A DNA stretch of 10,347 bases from Synura sp. LO234KE (taxonomy: Eukaryota; Sar; Synurophyceae; Synurales; Mallomonadaceae), in assembly GCA_015143735.1 (NCBI GenBank), contig VKHC01000655.1, positions 1 to 10,347 of the forward strand. The letters run 5' to 3'. The notes beneath the pieces are model-generated. The model had not been told where the DNA came from and did no database searches. It saw nothing but the letters and a program-made list of their open reading frames with translations. Positions within the stretch are counted from its first letter, which is position 1. Each line of letters begins with the position of its first letter. Below, piece after piece: positions 1 through 7,630 of this stretch. The position numbers were made by a program, and so were the translations under genes.

Positions 1-62
1 CCACTATAGCGGTACCGCGGTACGCGGTGAGCCGCTATAGCGGAGCCGCGGTACGCGGTGGA
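1..62. repeat. Two tandem 31-bp GC-rich palindromic units
   Basis: Positions 1-29 and 32-60 differ at only three of 29 positions, and each is followed by a two-base spacer, so the period is 31 bp. The second unit contains the perfect 12-bp palindrome ccgctatagcgg (32-43), and the first contains taccgcggta (13-22). Both end in ccgcggtacgcggtg. The units touch the left edge, so the array may continue outside. No further copy was seen inside the window. GC-rich palindromes of this kind occur in transposon ends and in organellar GC clusters; which applies here is not decided. Confidence 0.8.
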
Positions 63-247
63 TTATTACACAGATGGGAGAAGATCCAGTATGGAATCAT
101 GCAGTCAAGTTCCAAAAAACTAGAAAAAAATCCGAAAATCATTCATTTAAATTGTTATAGACAGACACGATGCAGGACTCTACGCAAAATGTCTAGTAAT
201 TAAGAGCGTGCCGACTCCAGGCGATCCCCGCGATCGAGTGGGGGGAA

Positions 248-291
248 GGGGGAGGCCGCCTCCGCCCAAGAGAGTAGGAAAGGCCTCCCCC
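248..291. repeat. GC-rich inverted repeat
   Basis: gggggaggcc at 248-257 is the exact reverse complement of ggcctccccc at 282-291, giving a 10-bp G/C-dominated stem around a 24-base loop. A competing pairing, ggaggc (251-256) with gcctcc (258-263), lies inside it. No T-tract follows, so a bacterial-type terminator is not supported. Confidence 0.6.
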
Positions 292-318
292 CCAACGAAT
301 TATTAGTAAACAACGATG

Positions 319-330
319 TCCCCATGGGGA
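319..330. repeat. 12-bp perfect palindrome
   Basis: tccccatgggga reads the same on both strands. It could be a protein-binding dyad or chance. No promoter or gene start beside it supports a role. Confidence 0.4.
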
Positions 331-1520
331 ACGCGCATACCACCCACGGGGAAGGACACTCCGACAATAGTACCTCTCATGTCAACGAAGTGATGCAGGA
401 GGAAAGTCTAAATAATGGCACAAGTGGTAATAGGACAATAACTTGTTGTAAAAGTGCTGGGAAATAAACTCTAATCTCCGTACTTTACCGCTCTTTCTGC
501 AAAGCGAGTTGTGTCACCTCTACTCGGAAAAAGAAGCTTCTGCGGAAGTCTCCTGAAACCTAGAAAAATTCTTTCGGAAAATATTGTTGGGCTTCATATT
601 TCTGGGAGAACCAAAGCGGCGCAGCGTCTTTAACGTGCAGAGGACCGAAAAGTTTCTCCAGAAGGTCAATATCTCCGCTGTTTACAAAGGTGGTCTGGTA
701 AAGCGTTTCCAGCGCCATCTGGGAAATTCGAAATTGTTGTTTGTCGTGCCTAAATCCCACAAGGTGAGCTTTTCAGATATTTGACAGCCGATTTTAAGAT
801 ATTACATATCGTTGGCTACTGGCGGCTGGGCTGCGCTGGCGCACCAAACTTGCAATGCAGAAGAATAATAGGCATATTTGCGCTTCGCGAATACCAAAAT
901 GAGCTGGTGTGGATTCAAGCCCAGAACTTTCACTTGATGAGATGAAGAGTGACCAGGTTTCTCCAAATAGGGGGAGAGCGCACGTAGGCAATTTAAATAT
1001 AGCAGGATTTACACTAAGGCAATATTTGCGATAAATTAAGTGTTGGAGTTATTTCCCACATGTGCTCCAAACCAAAAATGTTCTGGAAAATCGACTTCAC
1101 CTAAACTCGGGTCCGGGAGCTGTCGTCCGGGAAACTTCAATGTTTACACTCTGTCAGGATTGAGTTGCCTTTAGGTCTAAACTTCCTTCGCCATAAGAAA
1201 TACCCTTGGATTCCTTACTCCTTGACGGTCACCACTATGTTGGATAGGTTGGAGACACCGGTTTGCAGTTTTCAATTTTCATCTGGCAGCTTACGCTAAA
1301 AGTCGTGTGCGGTGTCCTCGCCTGCGCTTTGAAGGCTTAGATATCGTTGCTCTAGAAGCCCTTCAGAGAATTCTGATGGAAAACCACTCAGAAACCAGGT
1401 AATAAAATAGTAAAGTATGTTTTGACACTATAGCACAAAACACGTTTTTAAAACTAAAATTAGCTAATTATAAACCACCCTATATGTACCTAGCGGGAAG
1501 TCCCACGAACGAGAAGAGGA

Positions 1521-1542
1521 CTCCAAATGAATGCATTTGGAG
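1521..1542. repeat. Perfect 9-bp stem-loop
   Basis: ctccaaatg (1521-1529) and catttggag (1534-1542) are exact reverse complements separated by four bases (aatg). This is one of the tightest perfect hairpins in the window. No T-run follows and no gene ends next to it, so its role is unknown. Confidence 0.55.
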
Positions 1543-2899
1543 CCAGGCGGTATCACAAACTCTTAAATGCCGAAACTCTTCATTTGTTAATTATTGGTAG
1601 GTAGACAAGGCGCGCACAAAGACCGCTAAGTATGAGTCCCCCGTGCACCAACTGGCGAATTCCGTGACCGAGTGGAGGAATCGGGGAAGCCGCCCTCCTC
1701 TCGTCCCAATTATATATAGGGACGCTCGTTCCACTCCCGGGGGAATAATTTGCTGCAGTGATACAACGCATGACACCTACGAAACGTGGCAACGAAATCG
1801 CAAGAACTTTGTCAACTTATTGGAGAATAAGGGCACACTATAGGTGAGAGACATGTTGCGAAAATGCGGCCCACCACGTAGACCGAGGCCAGAAAGGCGA
1901 CCCAATAAACAAACGCCGAGCTGGAATTTTCACTAGCACAGGCACCGGATATAGCAATTTTGTCACCACCGATAGGTAAGAGCGCATATGCTATCTAGGA
2001 CTCGAGTTCTGTTCTCTCCGGTGGTGAAAGAGCGCTACGGAGGGGACGCCACTGCAGGCCGTATAAACGTCCTCCAGAGATTCCAAGGCCAGCGGCAGCA
2101 AGGTGAGGCGAGAAGGTGCAAGAGGGCTCCCCTAAAGTGCCAAAACGAAGCTGAAGTGTTTTTCTTCAAAGTATATTAAAGCACCGAAATCTAAGCCTCT
2201 AAAAGCGCTGATGACACCCCTCCCTGCACTTAGCTCTTCTGCAAAACGGAAAATTGCAATCACAAAACCAGCTTCTTTTAGATATTTAGCTAAGAGAGCG
2301 AAGGGTAGCTATTCCTTTACGCGAAGGTAATCCAGGCCTCCAGCCAACTCCATCCTGATAGTGAGTAAATATTTAAATATCCTTGACAACCGCCCTCGAA
2401 AAAGCATTTCTGCCAAGCCAAAATTTTACGCAAGATGAAAGCACAAGGAAAATTAACCCCAATACTGAATTTTATGCAAAATAGTTTAGGCAAAAACCCT
2501 GAGATATTCTCCTTGCCAACTTCTACCTCATCAGTTTCCAGTTTGGCAAACGCACTCAAGCTCTCAACAATGCTTCTCTATTTATTTGGAAAGATTGAAA
2601 ACATCCCATTGTAGTCTCAACTACGAGCCTCAAAATTATGCGAATAATACACAGCCAAGTTTCAGTGTCCATTAACCTCGGTGTACTCGGATAAATTGTC
2701 CCACCGCTCCACTCGGAGGATTTATTATATGGAACTTTTTTGACGATGTCAAGTGCAATTTAAGATTTATTCTCGTTGGATTTGAGAATGATCAAAAATC
2801 GAGTTTGCAACAGACGATATTACCCAATTGCATTGAGATAGACGGTTTGTAGTCTTAGTAAGATAAGTTTCTGTAAAAAAAAAGGCGTTTTGTAGAATC
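1543..2899. other. Stretch without a recognisable gene
   Basis: Short frames at 1580-1843 (both strands), 1988-2179 and 2317-2559 are 60-80 codons long, mutually overlapping or isolated, and carry no motif I recognise. A 9-base A run lies at 2875-2883. No RNA gene or clear repeat was found, apart from a weak possible R1 copy just to the right. Confidence 0.55.
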
Positions 2900-2935
2900 G
2901 TCATGTGACCTTCTCAAAATTATGAGGCCCAGCGA
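2900..2935 (-). repeat. Weak possible R1 copy (F)
   Basis: The block with tcatgtgacc (2900-2909) followed by attatgaggccca (2919-2931) resembles the R1 order 'catgac ... ttatgagcca' seen at 3204-3242. A gcggac word further right (about 3029-3034) is also in the expected order but about 70 bp too far away. This is the least certain copy and could be chance. Confidence 0.25.
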
Positions 2936-3180
2936 ATCGCTTCTCGACAAATCTTTATGTTGAAGACTGCCGGTGATGCAGGTTTTTCTTCCGGATAGAG
3001 GCGACACGTCTCGCTAGCTTGTTTATGCGCGGACGTCAGATATTGCCAAAGTTTCCTTCTGCATTATGTACGGCAGACACATACTTTGACTTCTTCTTGG
3101 CTCACGCTCTCGCGCGGAAGTTGTATTCATCCTCTCTTACTTGTTCACGGGTTAGCCAATTGGTACACAGAATGGAAAAA

Positions 3181-3281
3181 GCTTAATACTTAGCTGGGTA
3201 AAACATGACAAGCATAATTTCACCAAGAACCCTTATGAGCCAAATTGGCAGATCCCTCCAGGGGTAAGAGCAAGCGGACAA
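3181..3281 (-). repeat. R1 repeat copy B (left-end orientation)
   Basis: Read on the minus strand from 3266 to 3200, this copy aligns with copy A (from 4501 on the plus strand). About 36 of the first 42 columns are identical, then there is a short gapped stretch, then the shared catgtttt. On the plus strand the ordered words are cttaatacttagct (3182-3195), aaaacatgacaagcat, ttatgagcca, attggca and gcggacaa (3274-3281). The minus strand has an open frame across it (3183-3377) with a hydrophobic stretch, but the other copies do not keep that frame intact, so it is treated as repeat sequence rather than as a gene. Confidence 0.8.
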
Positions 3282-3420
3282 TAAAAAAAAGGTGAAATTC
3301 ACCGTGTAGCTCCACCTTAGCCTAATCGATAGATAGCTGACTAATACTCTCGGGGTTGTGCAGTCCCACACGCGCAATATCTCATTTTATCAGTCGATGC
3401 CGCAGCTGGTGGAACTGCGA

Positions 3421-3518
3421 CTGTCCTCAACAATTGATTTTTAGGTAATCGAAACGCTTCATATAAAATTCAATTAGTATGACTGCCTCCTTGTATCATG
3501 TTGTAACAGCCAGGGTAT
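3421..3518 (+). repeat. R1 repeat copy G (right-end orientation)
   Basis: The reverse complement of this segment contains, in the R1 order, atac...ggct.gttacaacatgatacaag, then atatgaagc, then gattac, then ggacag. These align with copies B (3181-3281) and D (7515-7588) with gaps. The atatgaagc...gattac block is especially close to atatgagc...gattac in copy D. Identity is lower than for A, B and D, but word order and spacing agree. Confidence 0.6.
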
Positions 3519-3520
3519 GT

Positions 3521-4300
3521 AAAAGAACTTGGCAAAAATAGCGAAAAAATCCACCAACTCTAGAAGAAACCTCGACATATCGGTTACCCGAGGAAAATGA
3601 AAAGGAAAAAATATATGTATGTAACCAAACCCAATTTCGGATGCCCCCCCTCAACTATGACGAAACTTTCACCCTTCTACTCTACTCCACCCTCACCCCC
3701 ACCCCAAACATAAAGCGAGTTGTAGTTGAACACCAAGTCCACCGCCAGTGACAATACAGCGCCGATGATCTAGTATAAATCCCAAGATATTTCTTTAGAG
3801 GTTGGGAAACCGAAGTCCTGTCTGGATCTTTGCGTACGACTGGACTACCTAAAGGACAAGGGAAACAAACAGGCAAAAAGGAGAAAAGAGCTTCGTATCC
3901 GCCCTTGCCGTTCCGTTTCCCCGGTCAGCTCTCCCGGTTATACAAAAACCGGGTATAGGGCAGAGAAAGTGTCTCGTCTTCCGTATGCTCGTCTCCCGAG
4001 TAGTAGTTAACTTGGTGTGGAACTCCGTCCTCTCGCCCGACTTGCCAAGAAGCTTGGAATCTTTTAAAGCAACGATACACTGAGATAACTTTAGATCCAT
4101 GATATTTGCTGGGTCCATGCATGAGAAACCAAAGGTAGTTCACAAGAGGTCGGCGGCAAAGTCAGTCTTACATAATTTATGTAGGTGTTTCCAACCAGCA
4201 ATACATGCAATGACGGAAGGGCTAGAACTCTCAAGGTGTCCTCCTAAATTTGAGGCGTCATGGAGGCCTGCAAGTAATTGCCAGCGGTATCTGCTTCTTC
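3521..4300. other. Stretch without a recognisable gene
   Basis: Two overlapping minus-strand frames (3849-4118 and 3925-4143, 72-89 codons) and a plus-strand frame (4099-4338) cover part of this stretch. None has a recognisable motif. The minus strand is pyrimidine-rich at 3640-3960, which by itself lowers stop frequency there. No RNA gene or convincing regulatory site was seen. Confidence 0.5.
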
Positions 4301-4419
4301 AGAGAGGCTCCCAACTTCTTAGAAAATCAGCTAGTTAATTGCAGTTTGTATGTTAACGGCCTCCCATGAACCATGAGGCAAGTCCCGTTGCACCGAGTAG
4401 GAGAGAGGCTCCCAACTTC
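4301..4419. repeat. 18-bp exact direct repeat, 101 bp apart
   Basis: agagaggctcccaacttc occurs at 4301-4318 and again, exactly, at 4402-4419. The 83 bp between the copies are not themselves duplicated, and the flanks differ. Direct repeats of this length can mark a deletion-prone slip site, a duplicated binding site or an old insertion footprint. A minus-strand frame of 63 codons with a TTG start (4331-4522) spans the second copy. It has a charged stretch but no recognised domain. Confidence 0.75.
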
Positions 4420-4479
4420 CCTGGTTTTGACCCGGATCTCTGCGCTGCTCTCTAATCAATTTATCTAACGCCTCACCAG

Positions 4480-4583
4480 TCAAATGTACTCGTTTACCCA
4501 TACCCCTCGTGGGATATGCCAATCTGGCTCATATGGGTGCTTAGCATTATATGCCGTCATGTTTTGCTAAGCTAAGTTTTAAG
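4480..4583 (+). repeat. R1 repeat copy A (right-end orientation)
   Basis: This is the clearest R1 copy. Positions 4501-4565 align with the minus strand of 3266-3200 (copy B) at roughly 80%. Positions 4527-4561 align with the minus strand of 7557-7520 (copy D), with about 32 of 38 columns identical, including gctcatatg and tgcttagc. Its tail, catgtttt plus ctaagctaagt (4558-4577), recurs in copy C at 7143-7164 with a two-base length difference. A 10-base A run follows at 4586-4595. Confidence 0.85.
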
Positions 4584-4940
4584 TTAAAAAAAAAACAGTC
4601 AAATATACAATTATAATATCAATGATGAGAAAAAAATATTCTGGTAGTTAGTTGTCCAGCTCAACCGTGATGTCACTTCTGAAATGAGCTGAATGTGCCT
4701 TTATATTTGCCTCGATTGGTCTGCTAGTGTCGCGCTCCTTGCTTCTCCACCTTCTCCAGGATAAAATTCCCAAGCCCCCTTGTCAGATTTACGCCGCTCT
4801 AATTTTATCATTCATTCTTAAGTAACCGTTGTAAAGTTTCAATTCCCAGATGTTGTGTTTGCGATAGCTCACAAAATTCACAGTTCGTTTTTCAAATTTT
4901 TCGCCCGCGCGTTTTCAAGAAAACGACTGTTGGTACATAT
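4584..4940. other. AT-rich spacer
   Basis: This stretch starts with a 10-base A run (4586-4595) and stays AT-rich to about 4650. It holds no frame above 60 codons and no recognised RNA or repeat. Confidence 0.5.
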
Positions 4941-4989
4941 TCTTAATTGTCAGACATTCTGTCCACCCGCTTTTTGTCTATCTCGATAC

Positions 4990-5679
4990 TCACAATGTAA
5001 GATTTTCGAAGAAAATGAAAACAGGTAGTCCCTGACCGAGTGGGGACCTCCGAGAGCGGCGGAGATAGTCGGTTACCACCGTGTTCTCGGTGCCGTAGAT
5101 AAGGGTGTGTGAAGCGATGACATACACCGCAACAAGTTTGAAAATACAAGGAGGCCCGTAGGGTGGCGGATGATGGTCCAATCCCATCGCAAGTTGCGTT
5201 TGCCACGACGGCGAGGAAGTCTTAAAAAGAATGGTAAGAGAGTGAGGTCGTTGTTGGAGTGACTCCGGCCACCTCGTGGAAAAACCAGTGCACCTACTCG
5301 CTGCTAGCCGGTCCGGGGAGGAGTCCTCGGTATGTGCGTTGGTCCAGGATGTCAAGAAGTCGTGCAAATGAGATGAGTTGCTTATTACATCTGGAGTTGA
5401 TAGAGTTATCCCCAAAGGTCCGGGCACCGTATTTACGGTCAGTGAATGTTGAGGCAAAGTCGGACGGGAACTGTAACGCCATTCAAGGGTTATGCACACC
5501 ATTCGAGGACACCGTGGTACAAGAAGCTGATCTCTCCTGTGTTGTTTGTAAGACGAAGAGCCCCCATCTAGCCCCGGTCTCCAGAAAAAGACTGCATTCC
5601 CTGGAACTGATTGACGCATTCCCCGCATCCAGCTACGCCAGCTATAAGCGAGGCAAATGCATCTGTGTATAGTACACAT
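4990..5679 (-). CDS. Longest open frame, 229 codons, unidentified
   Basis: This is the longest frame in the window and runs from an ATG at 5679 to a TGA at 4990-4992. The predicted protein is rich in Ser, Pro, Thr, Leu and Arg, has no clear signal peptide or membrane segment, and has no motif I can assign. The reverse strand carries a 137-codon ATG frame (5259-5672), and another minus-strand frame covers 5206-4943, so all three compete. Third codon positions show no strong bias, and no promoter or partner gene is visible. It could be a lineage-specific gene, an exon-bearing segment or a chance frame. Chance is the most likely, helped by a pyrimidine-rich strand. Confidence 0.2.
   Translation of the reverse strand: MCTIHRCICLAYSWRSWMRGMRQSVPGNAVFFWRPGLDGGSSSYKQHRRDQLLVPRCPRMVCITLEWRYSSRPTLPQHSLTVNTVPGPLGITLSTPDVISNSSHLHDFLTSWTNAHTEDSSPDRLAASRCTGFSTRWPESLQQRPHSLTILFKTSSPSWQTQLAMGLDHHPPPYGPPCIFKLVAVYVIASHTLIYGTENTVVTDYLRRSRRSPLGQGLPVFIFFENLTL
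5294..5482 (-). pseudogene. Possible remnant of an AP-endonuclease-like (LINE-type) domain
   Basis: This is a 62-codon ATG frame in a different register from the 229-codon frame. It contains, in order, an SDFAS-like word, KYG about 10 residues later, a GDNS word, then QLISFARLLDIL. This loosely resembles the stretch after the GDFNA motif in endonuclease domains of non-LTR retrotransposons, where K-[YH]-G, an Asn and a [RQ]-L-[LI]-x-F-[AC] helix follow each other. The catalytic GDFNA is not preserved, the frame ends in a TAG at the left, and no reverse-transcriptase motif (such as Y/F-x-DD) was found nearby. The resemblance is by eye and may be chance. Confidence 0.15.
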
Positions 5680-5689
5680 TTAGGGGAAA

Positions 5690-6440
5690 TAAGAGAGTCT
5701 GGCCCGAGGTAATACGCTTTTTCCAGGCTTCTCAAAGTGCATCGATGCGCTTTACGACAATTTGTGAGAATTTTGACGAGAACCGCCTTGATCGCTTTGG
5801 GATTGCCCCACGGGTGTAGCGCCGCAGAGGCTCCGGCGAGTTGTTCAGAGCTCCAGTTCCCAAGGCGTATCCGGTGGGCGTCCAGTAGTGTAAGAGTCGT
5901 TCACTGCACGGTCCGTCAAGCGACGTAAGAAGCAGTAGAGAAGGTCATACGTTACCCCACCGTGGTGGCTTGATTTCTCAACCCTTGAGGAAGCACCTGG
6001 ACTTTTGCCGCAAACGTCTTTCCAGATGGAAGGGGTCAAGACGATTAGAGCAAATCAGGTGCTTGCAATGAACAGGAGGCATTGCACACGTTATATGAAC
6101 GAGGAAGCACACGTTATTCTATTTAGGCAACGTGAGATGTGCCTGCAACGATGTCTCTCTATGTCCAGCCGCCTCGTGACGCCCCATTAAAGTAGCATAC
6201 TTTCAAGTTGCGGATATAACACAGAAGGAGACCGGAAATGCCATGAATGACGGACGTAGAGAGCTGAAGGTCTTTCGCTGCGTGAAGCCATTATTCTGTG
6301 ATGGCACTGAGGAAAAGTGCCGCGGGATGGGGCTTGAGAGATTGAACCAGGGAGGAATCAAGAAGATACTCTATCAAAGTGACGAAGGATCCCAAAGTGC
6401 TCAAAGCGATTCCATCAGTAGCACTGCCTGAATCTTGGGA
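5690..6440 (+). other. Short plus-strand frames, no assignable gene
   Basis: Frames at 5737-5928, 6005-6190 and 6243-6431 on the plus strand are about 60 codons each, in sequence and separated by stops. The last two start with ATG and are rich in charged residues. They could be exons or remnants of one decayed gene, but no motif was recognised and the frames are not continuous. Small direct repeats occur here: gcacacgttat at 6084-6094 and 6107-6117, and gaggaagcac at 5987-5996 and 6101-6110. Confidence 0.2.
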
Positions 6441-6468
6441 CGGGCTTGAGTTTTACTAGGTAAGGCGC

Positions 6469-6488
6469 TGTAAGTTGTTGGACTTACA
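6469..6488. repeat. 7-bp perfect stem-loop
   Basis: tgtaagt (6469-6475) pairs exactly with acttaca (6482-6488) around a six-base loop. No T-tract follows. Confidence 0.35.
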
Positions 6489-6520
6489 AGGAGATCGGTG
6501 CAACCCCCTGAGAGACAACT

Positions 6521-6746
6521 TACTGGAGCGTAGAGAACCCGGAGCTGGTATGGACTCCAATGTAGACGTGCTCAGCGAGTAAGGTGAGATCCCAATAGAG
6601 AAAAAGTTAGGGAGAATGGTTTTGGCAAGGTAAGGAAAGTATCCTGGCCGATATCCCCGATGCAAGCCGTGAAAAGGAACGTGGCTGCGCGATAGACTTC
6701 AACGGTAAGGGAAACGGATGTTACGGAGCAGAGAGAGCCCGGAGCT
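6521..6746 (+). repeat. Imperfect 26-bp repeat spaced exactly 200 bp
   Basis: Positions 6521-6546 and 6721-6746 match at 20 of 26 positions, including the shared 9-base ending cccggagct. The sequence around them does not align, so this is an isolated pair rather than a 200-bp tandem unit. It may be chance within a compositionally biased tract. Confidence 0.3.
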
Positions 6747-7095
6747 ACCCTTCTCGAAGTCGGTTTACCGTCGGAGGAGACCAACGTAATTAAAATTTTC
6801 CGTGAGTCGAGGGAACCAAAGATCTCTGCGAAGCACTCATTAATTGCCATATATTCATGATATAACTCAAGCCGTGATGAGTTCCAAAGGGTAATACCTC
6901 GTGCGGGAAATTGCCTAGTCGACAAGTACCAGCATTCATCAATTCAAGTGTGAGAGTTATACCCAATGAGGAGGAAACCCGAGTAGTGTGTGAAGCAAGC
7001 TGAAAGAATGTCGTGCGCAGTAAAGTGTCAAGCTCTCTATAGGAGTAAGAGAACAGCGGTGCTGACCGGATGAGGGAGGAAGAGAGTCCAGACCG

Positions 7096-7164
7096 GTGGG
7101 ACATTGCTGATATATGGTTGCATATGTGACGAAATGCGGTTCCATGTTTTCTACTAAGCTAAGT
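7096..7164 (+). repeat. R1 repeat copy C (right-end orientation)
   Basis: gtgggacattgc (7096-7107) matches gtgggatatgcc of copy A (4509-4520). Then atatggttgc, aaatgcgg and finally catgtttt plus ctaagctaagt (7143-7164) follow in the same order as in copy A. The tail is the strongest part, with 19 shared bases and only a two-base length difference in 22. The middle is diverged. Confidence 0.7.
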
Positions 7165-7165
7165 A

Positions 7166-7513
7166 ATGTTATTGAAAAGGACAAGAGTCCAGTTTTCAAT
7201 TGACCTCCCTCCGTTGCCATTTATCATTGGGGCGATCCCAGGTGACCCAATCACCGTAGGCGGCGAGATGAAACGAGTGAAAGCACTTTATGTTGGGGCA
7301 GGTCCAGGTGCGCCACAGAGTGGGCGAGCCGATGAGGGAGTGGTGATACAGAGGGCACTCCGACCGGACCGGCGGTGTTGTGGTTGCATTCCCTTTTTTG
7401 AGCCGTATGCGACAAGAGTTGAAATCATCGTCGCACCAAAGTCCGTAATTAGTGCACACCATACTTTGCGAACATTTAGTAAACAACAAAAGCATACCGT
7501 TAAAGTACCATAG
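7166..7513 (+). CDS. 115-codon frame bracketed by facing R1 copies, unidentified
   Basis: The frame starts with an ATG at 7166, two bases after the tail of R1 copy C, and ends with a TAG at 7511-7513, just before R1 copy D. The product has no recognised domain. A Gly-rich stretch (GAGPGAP) near residue 49 resembles a nucleotide-binding loop only superficially. The opposite strand is also open (7531-7196, 111 codons), and its downstream half (about 7360-7196) has 40 of the 55 codons I counted ending in G or C, rich in Trp, Tyr and His. Only one of the two strands can reasonably be coding, and neither is established. The placement between inverted repeats is the main reason to list it. Confidence 0.25.
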   Translation: MLLKRTRVQFSIDLPPLPFIIGAIPGDPITVGGEMKRVKALYVGAGPGAPQSGRADEGVVIQRALRPDRRCCGCIPFFEPYATRVEIIVAPKSVISAHHTLRTFSKQQKHTVKVP

Positions 7514-7514
7514 A

Positions 7515-7588
7515 AAATCCATGACAAGCATAGTAATCGCTAAGCAATCATATGAGCAAGATTACGAATTCTTTGTAGGTGCGGACAA
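7515..7588 (-). repeat. R1 repeat copy D (left-end orientation)
   Basis: On the plus strand the ordered words are catgacaagcata (7520-7532), then cgctaagca, catatgagc, gattac (7560-7565) and gcggacaa (7581-7588). Copy B shares catgacaagcata exactly (3204-3216), ends in the same gcggacaa word (3274-3281), and has tatgagc in between. Copy A shares the reverse complements of gctaagca and catatgagc. About 32 of 38 columns are identical with copy A over 7520-7557. Confidence 0.8.
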
Positions 7589-7630
7589 CCTGTTGTACGA
7601 ATCCGTAAAGATGCCCACTAACTTAAGGTG

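Larger units (their letters stand above)
63..1520. other. Stretch without a recognisable gene
   Basis: The longest frames are about 65 codons, on both strands, and none shows a family motif or codon bias. The frames at 560-784 lie antisense to each other, as expected by chance. Short inverted repeats at 248-291 and 319-330 are listed separately. Composition swings from GC-rich (230-300) to AT-rich (1390-1490). No RNA gene was recognised. Confidence 0.6.
3181..3520. mobile_element. Possible short inverted-repeat element (copies B and G)
   Basis: R1 copy B (3181-3281) and R1 copy G (3421-3518) lie in opposite orientation with their similar ends facing outward. That is the geometry of a small non-autonomous DNA element of about 340 bp. 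The outermost aligned words are atac...gct...aacatga on the left and their gapped complement on the right. No target-site duplication is clear, because the left flank is an A run. An alternative partner for B is copy A, which would give an element of about 1.4 kb (3181-4583). No intact transposase frame lies in either interval. The element interpretation is inference; the inverted similarity is visible. Confidence 0.35.
6420..7095 (-). other. Purine-rich plus strand with long minus-strand open frames
   Basis: The plus strand is visibly G+A-rich. One minus-strand register is open from about 6940 to 6420 except for a single TGA at 6569-6571, and two others overlap it (7104-6790 and 7220-6957). 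A pyrimidine-rich strand contains few stop triplets, so this openness is weak evidence for coding. The products are Leu/Ser/Thr-rich without recognised domains. In one plus-strand register of the same tract the interruptions are all TAG or TGA, as a decayed purine-rich gene would show, but the count is not below chance. Confidence 0.2.

Noticed and set aside
3183-3377. Hydrophobic minus-strand frame as a small membrane protein
   Set aside because: The frame coincides with R1 copy B, and the homologous copies at 4480-4583 and 7515-7588 carry frameshifts or stops in the matching register, so conservation is of DNA rather than of this protein.
4586-4595. A10 run as a poly(A) tail of a retroposed copy
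   Set aside because: It follows R1 copy A, but copies C, D and E lack an A-tail at the corresponding end, so a retroposon tail is not supported.
5259-5672. 137-codon plus-strand frame as a separate gene
   Set aside because: It lies entirely within the longer minus-strand frame, shows no motif and no codon bias. Overlapping open frames on both strands are more simply explained by composition.
7399-7435. gagccgtatgcga, which matches the 5' half of a group II intron domain V
   Set aside because: The required 3' half (ending like gtacggttc) is absent, the loop is too long, and no intron-encoded reverse transcriptase or 5' gtgyg boundary is present.
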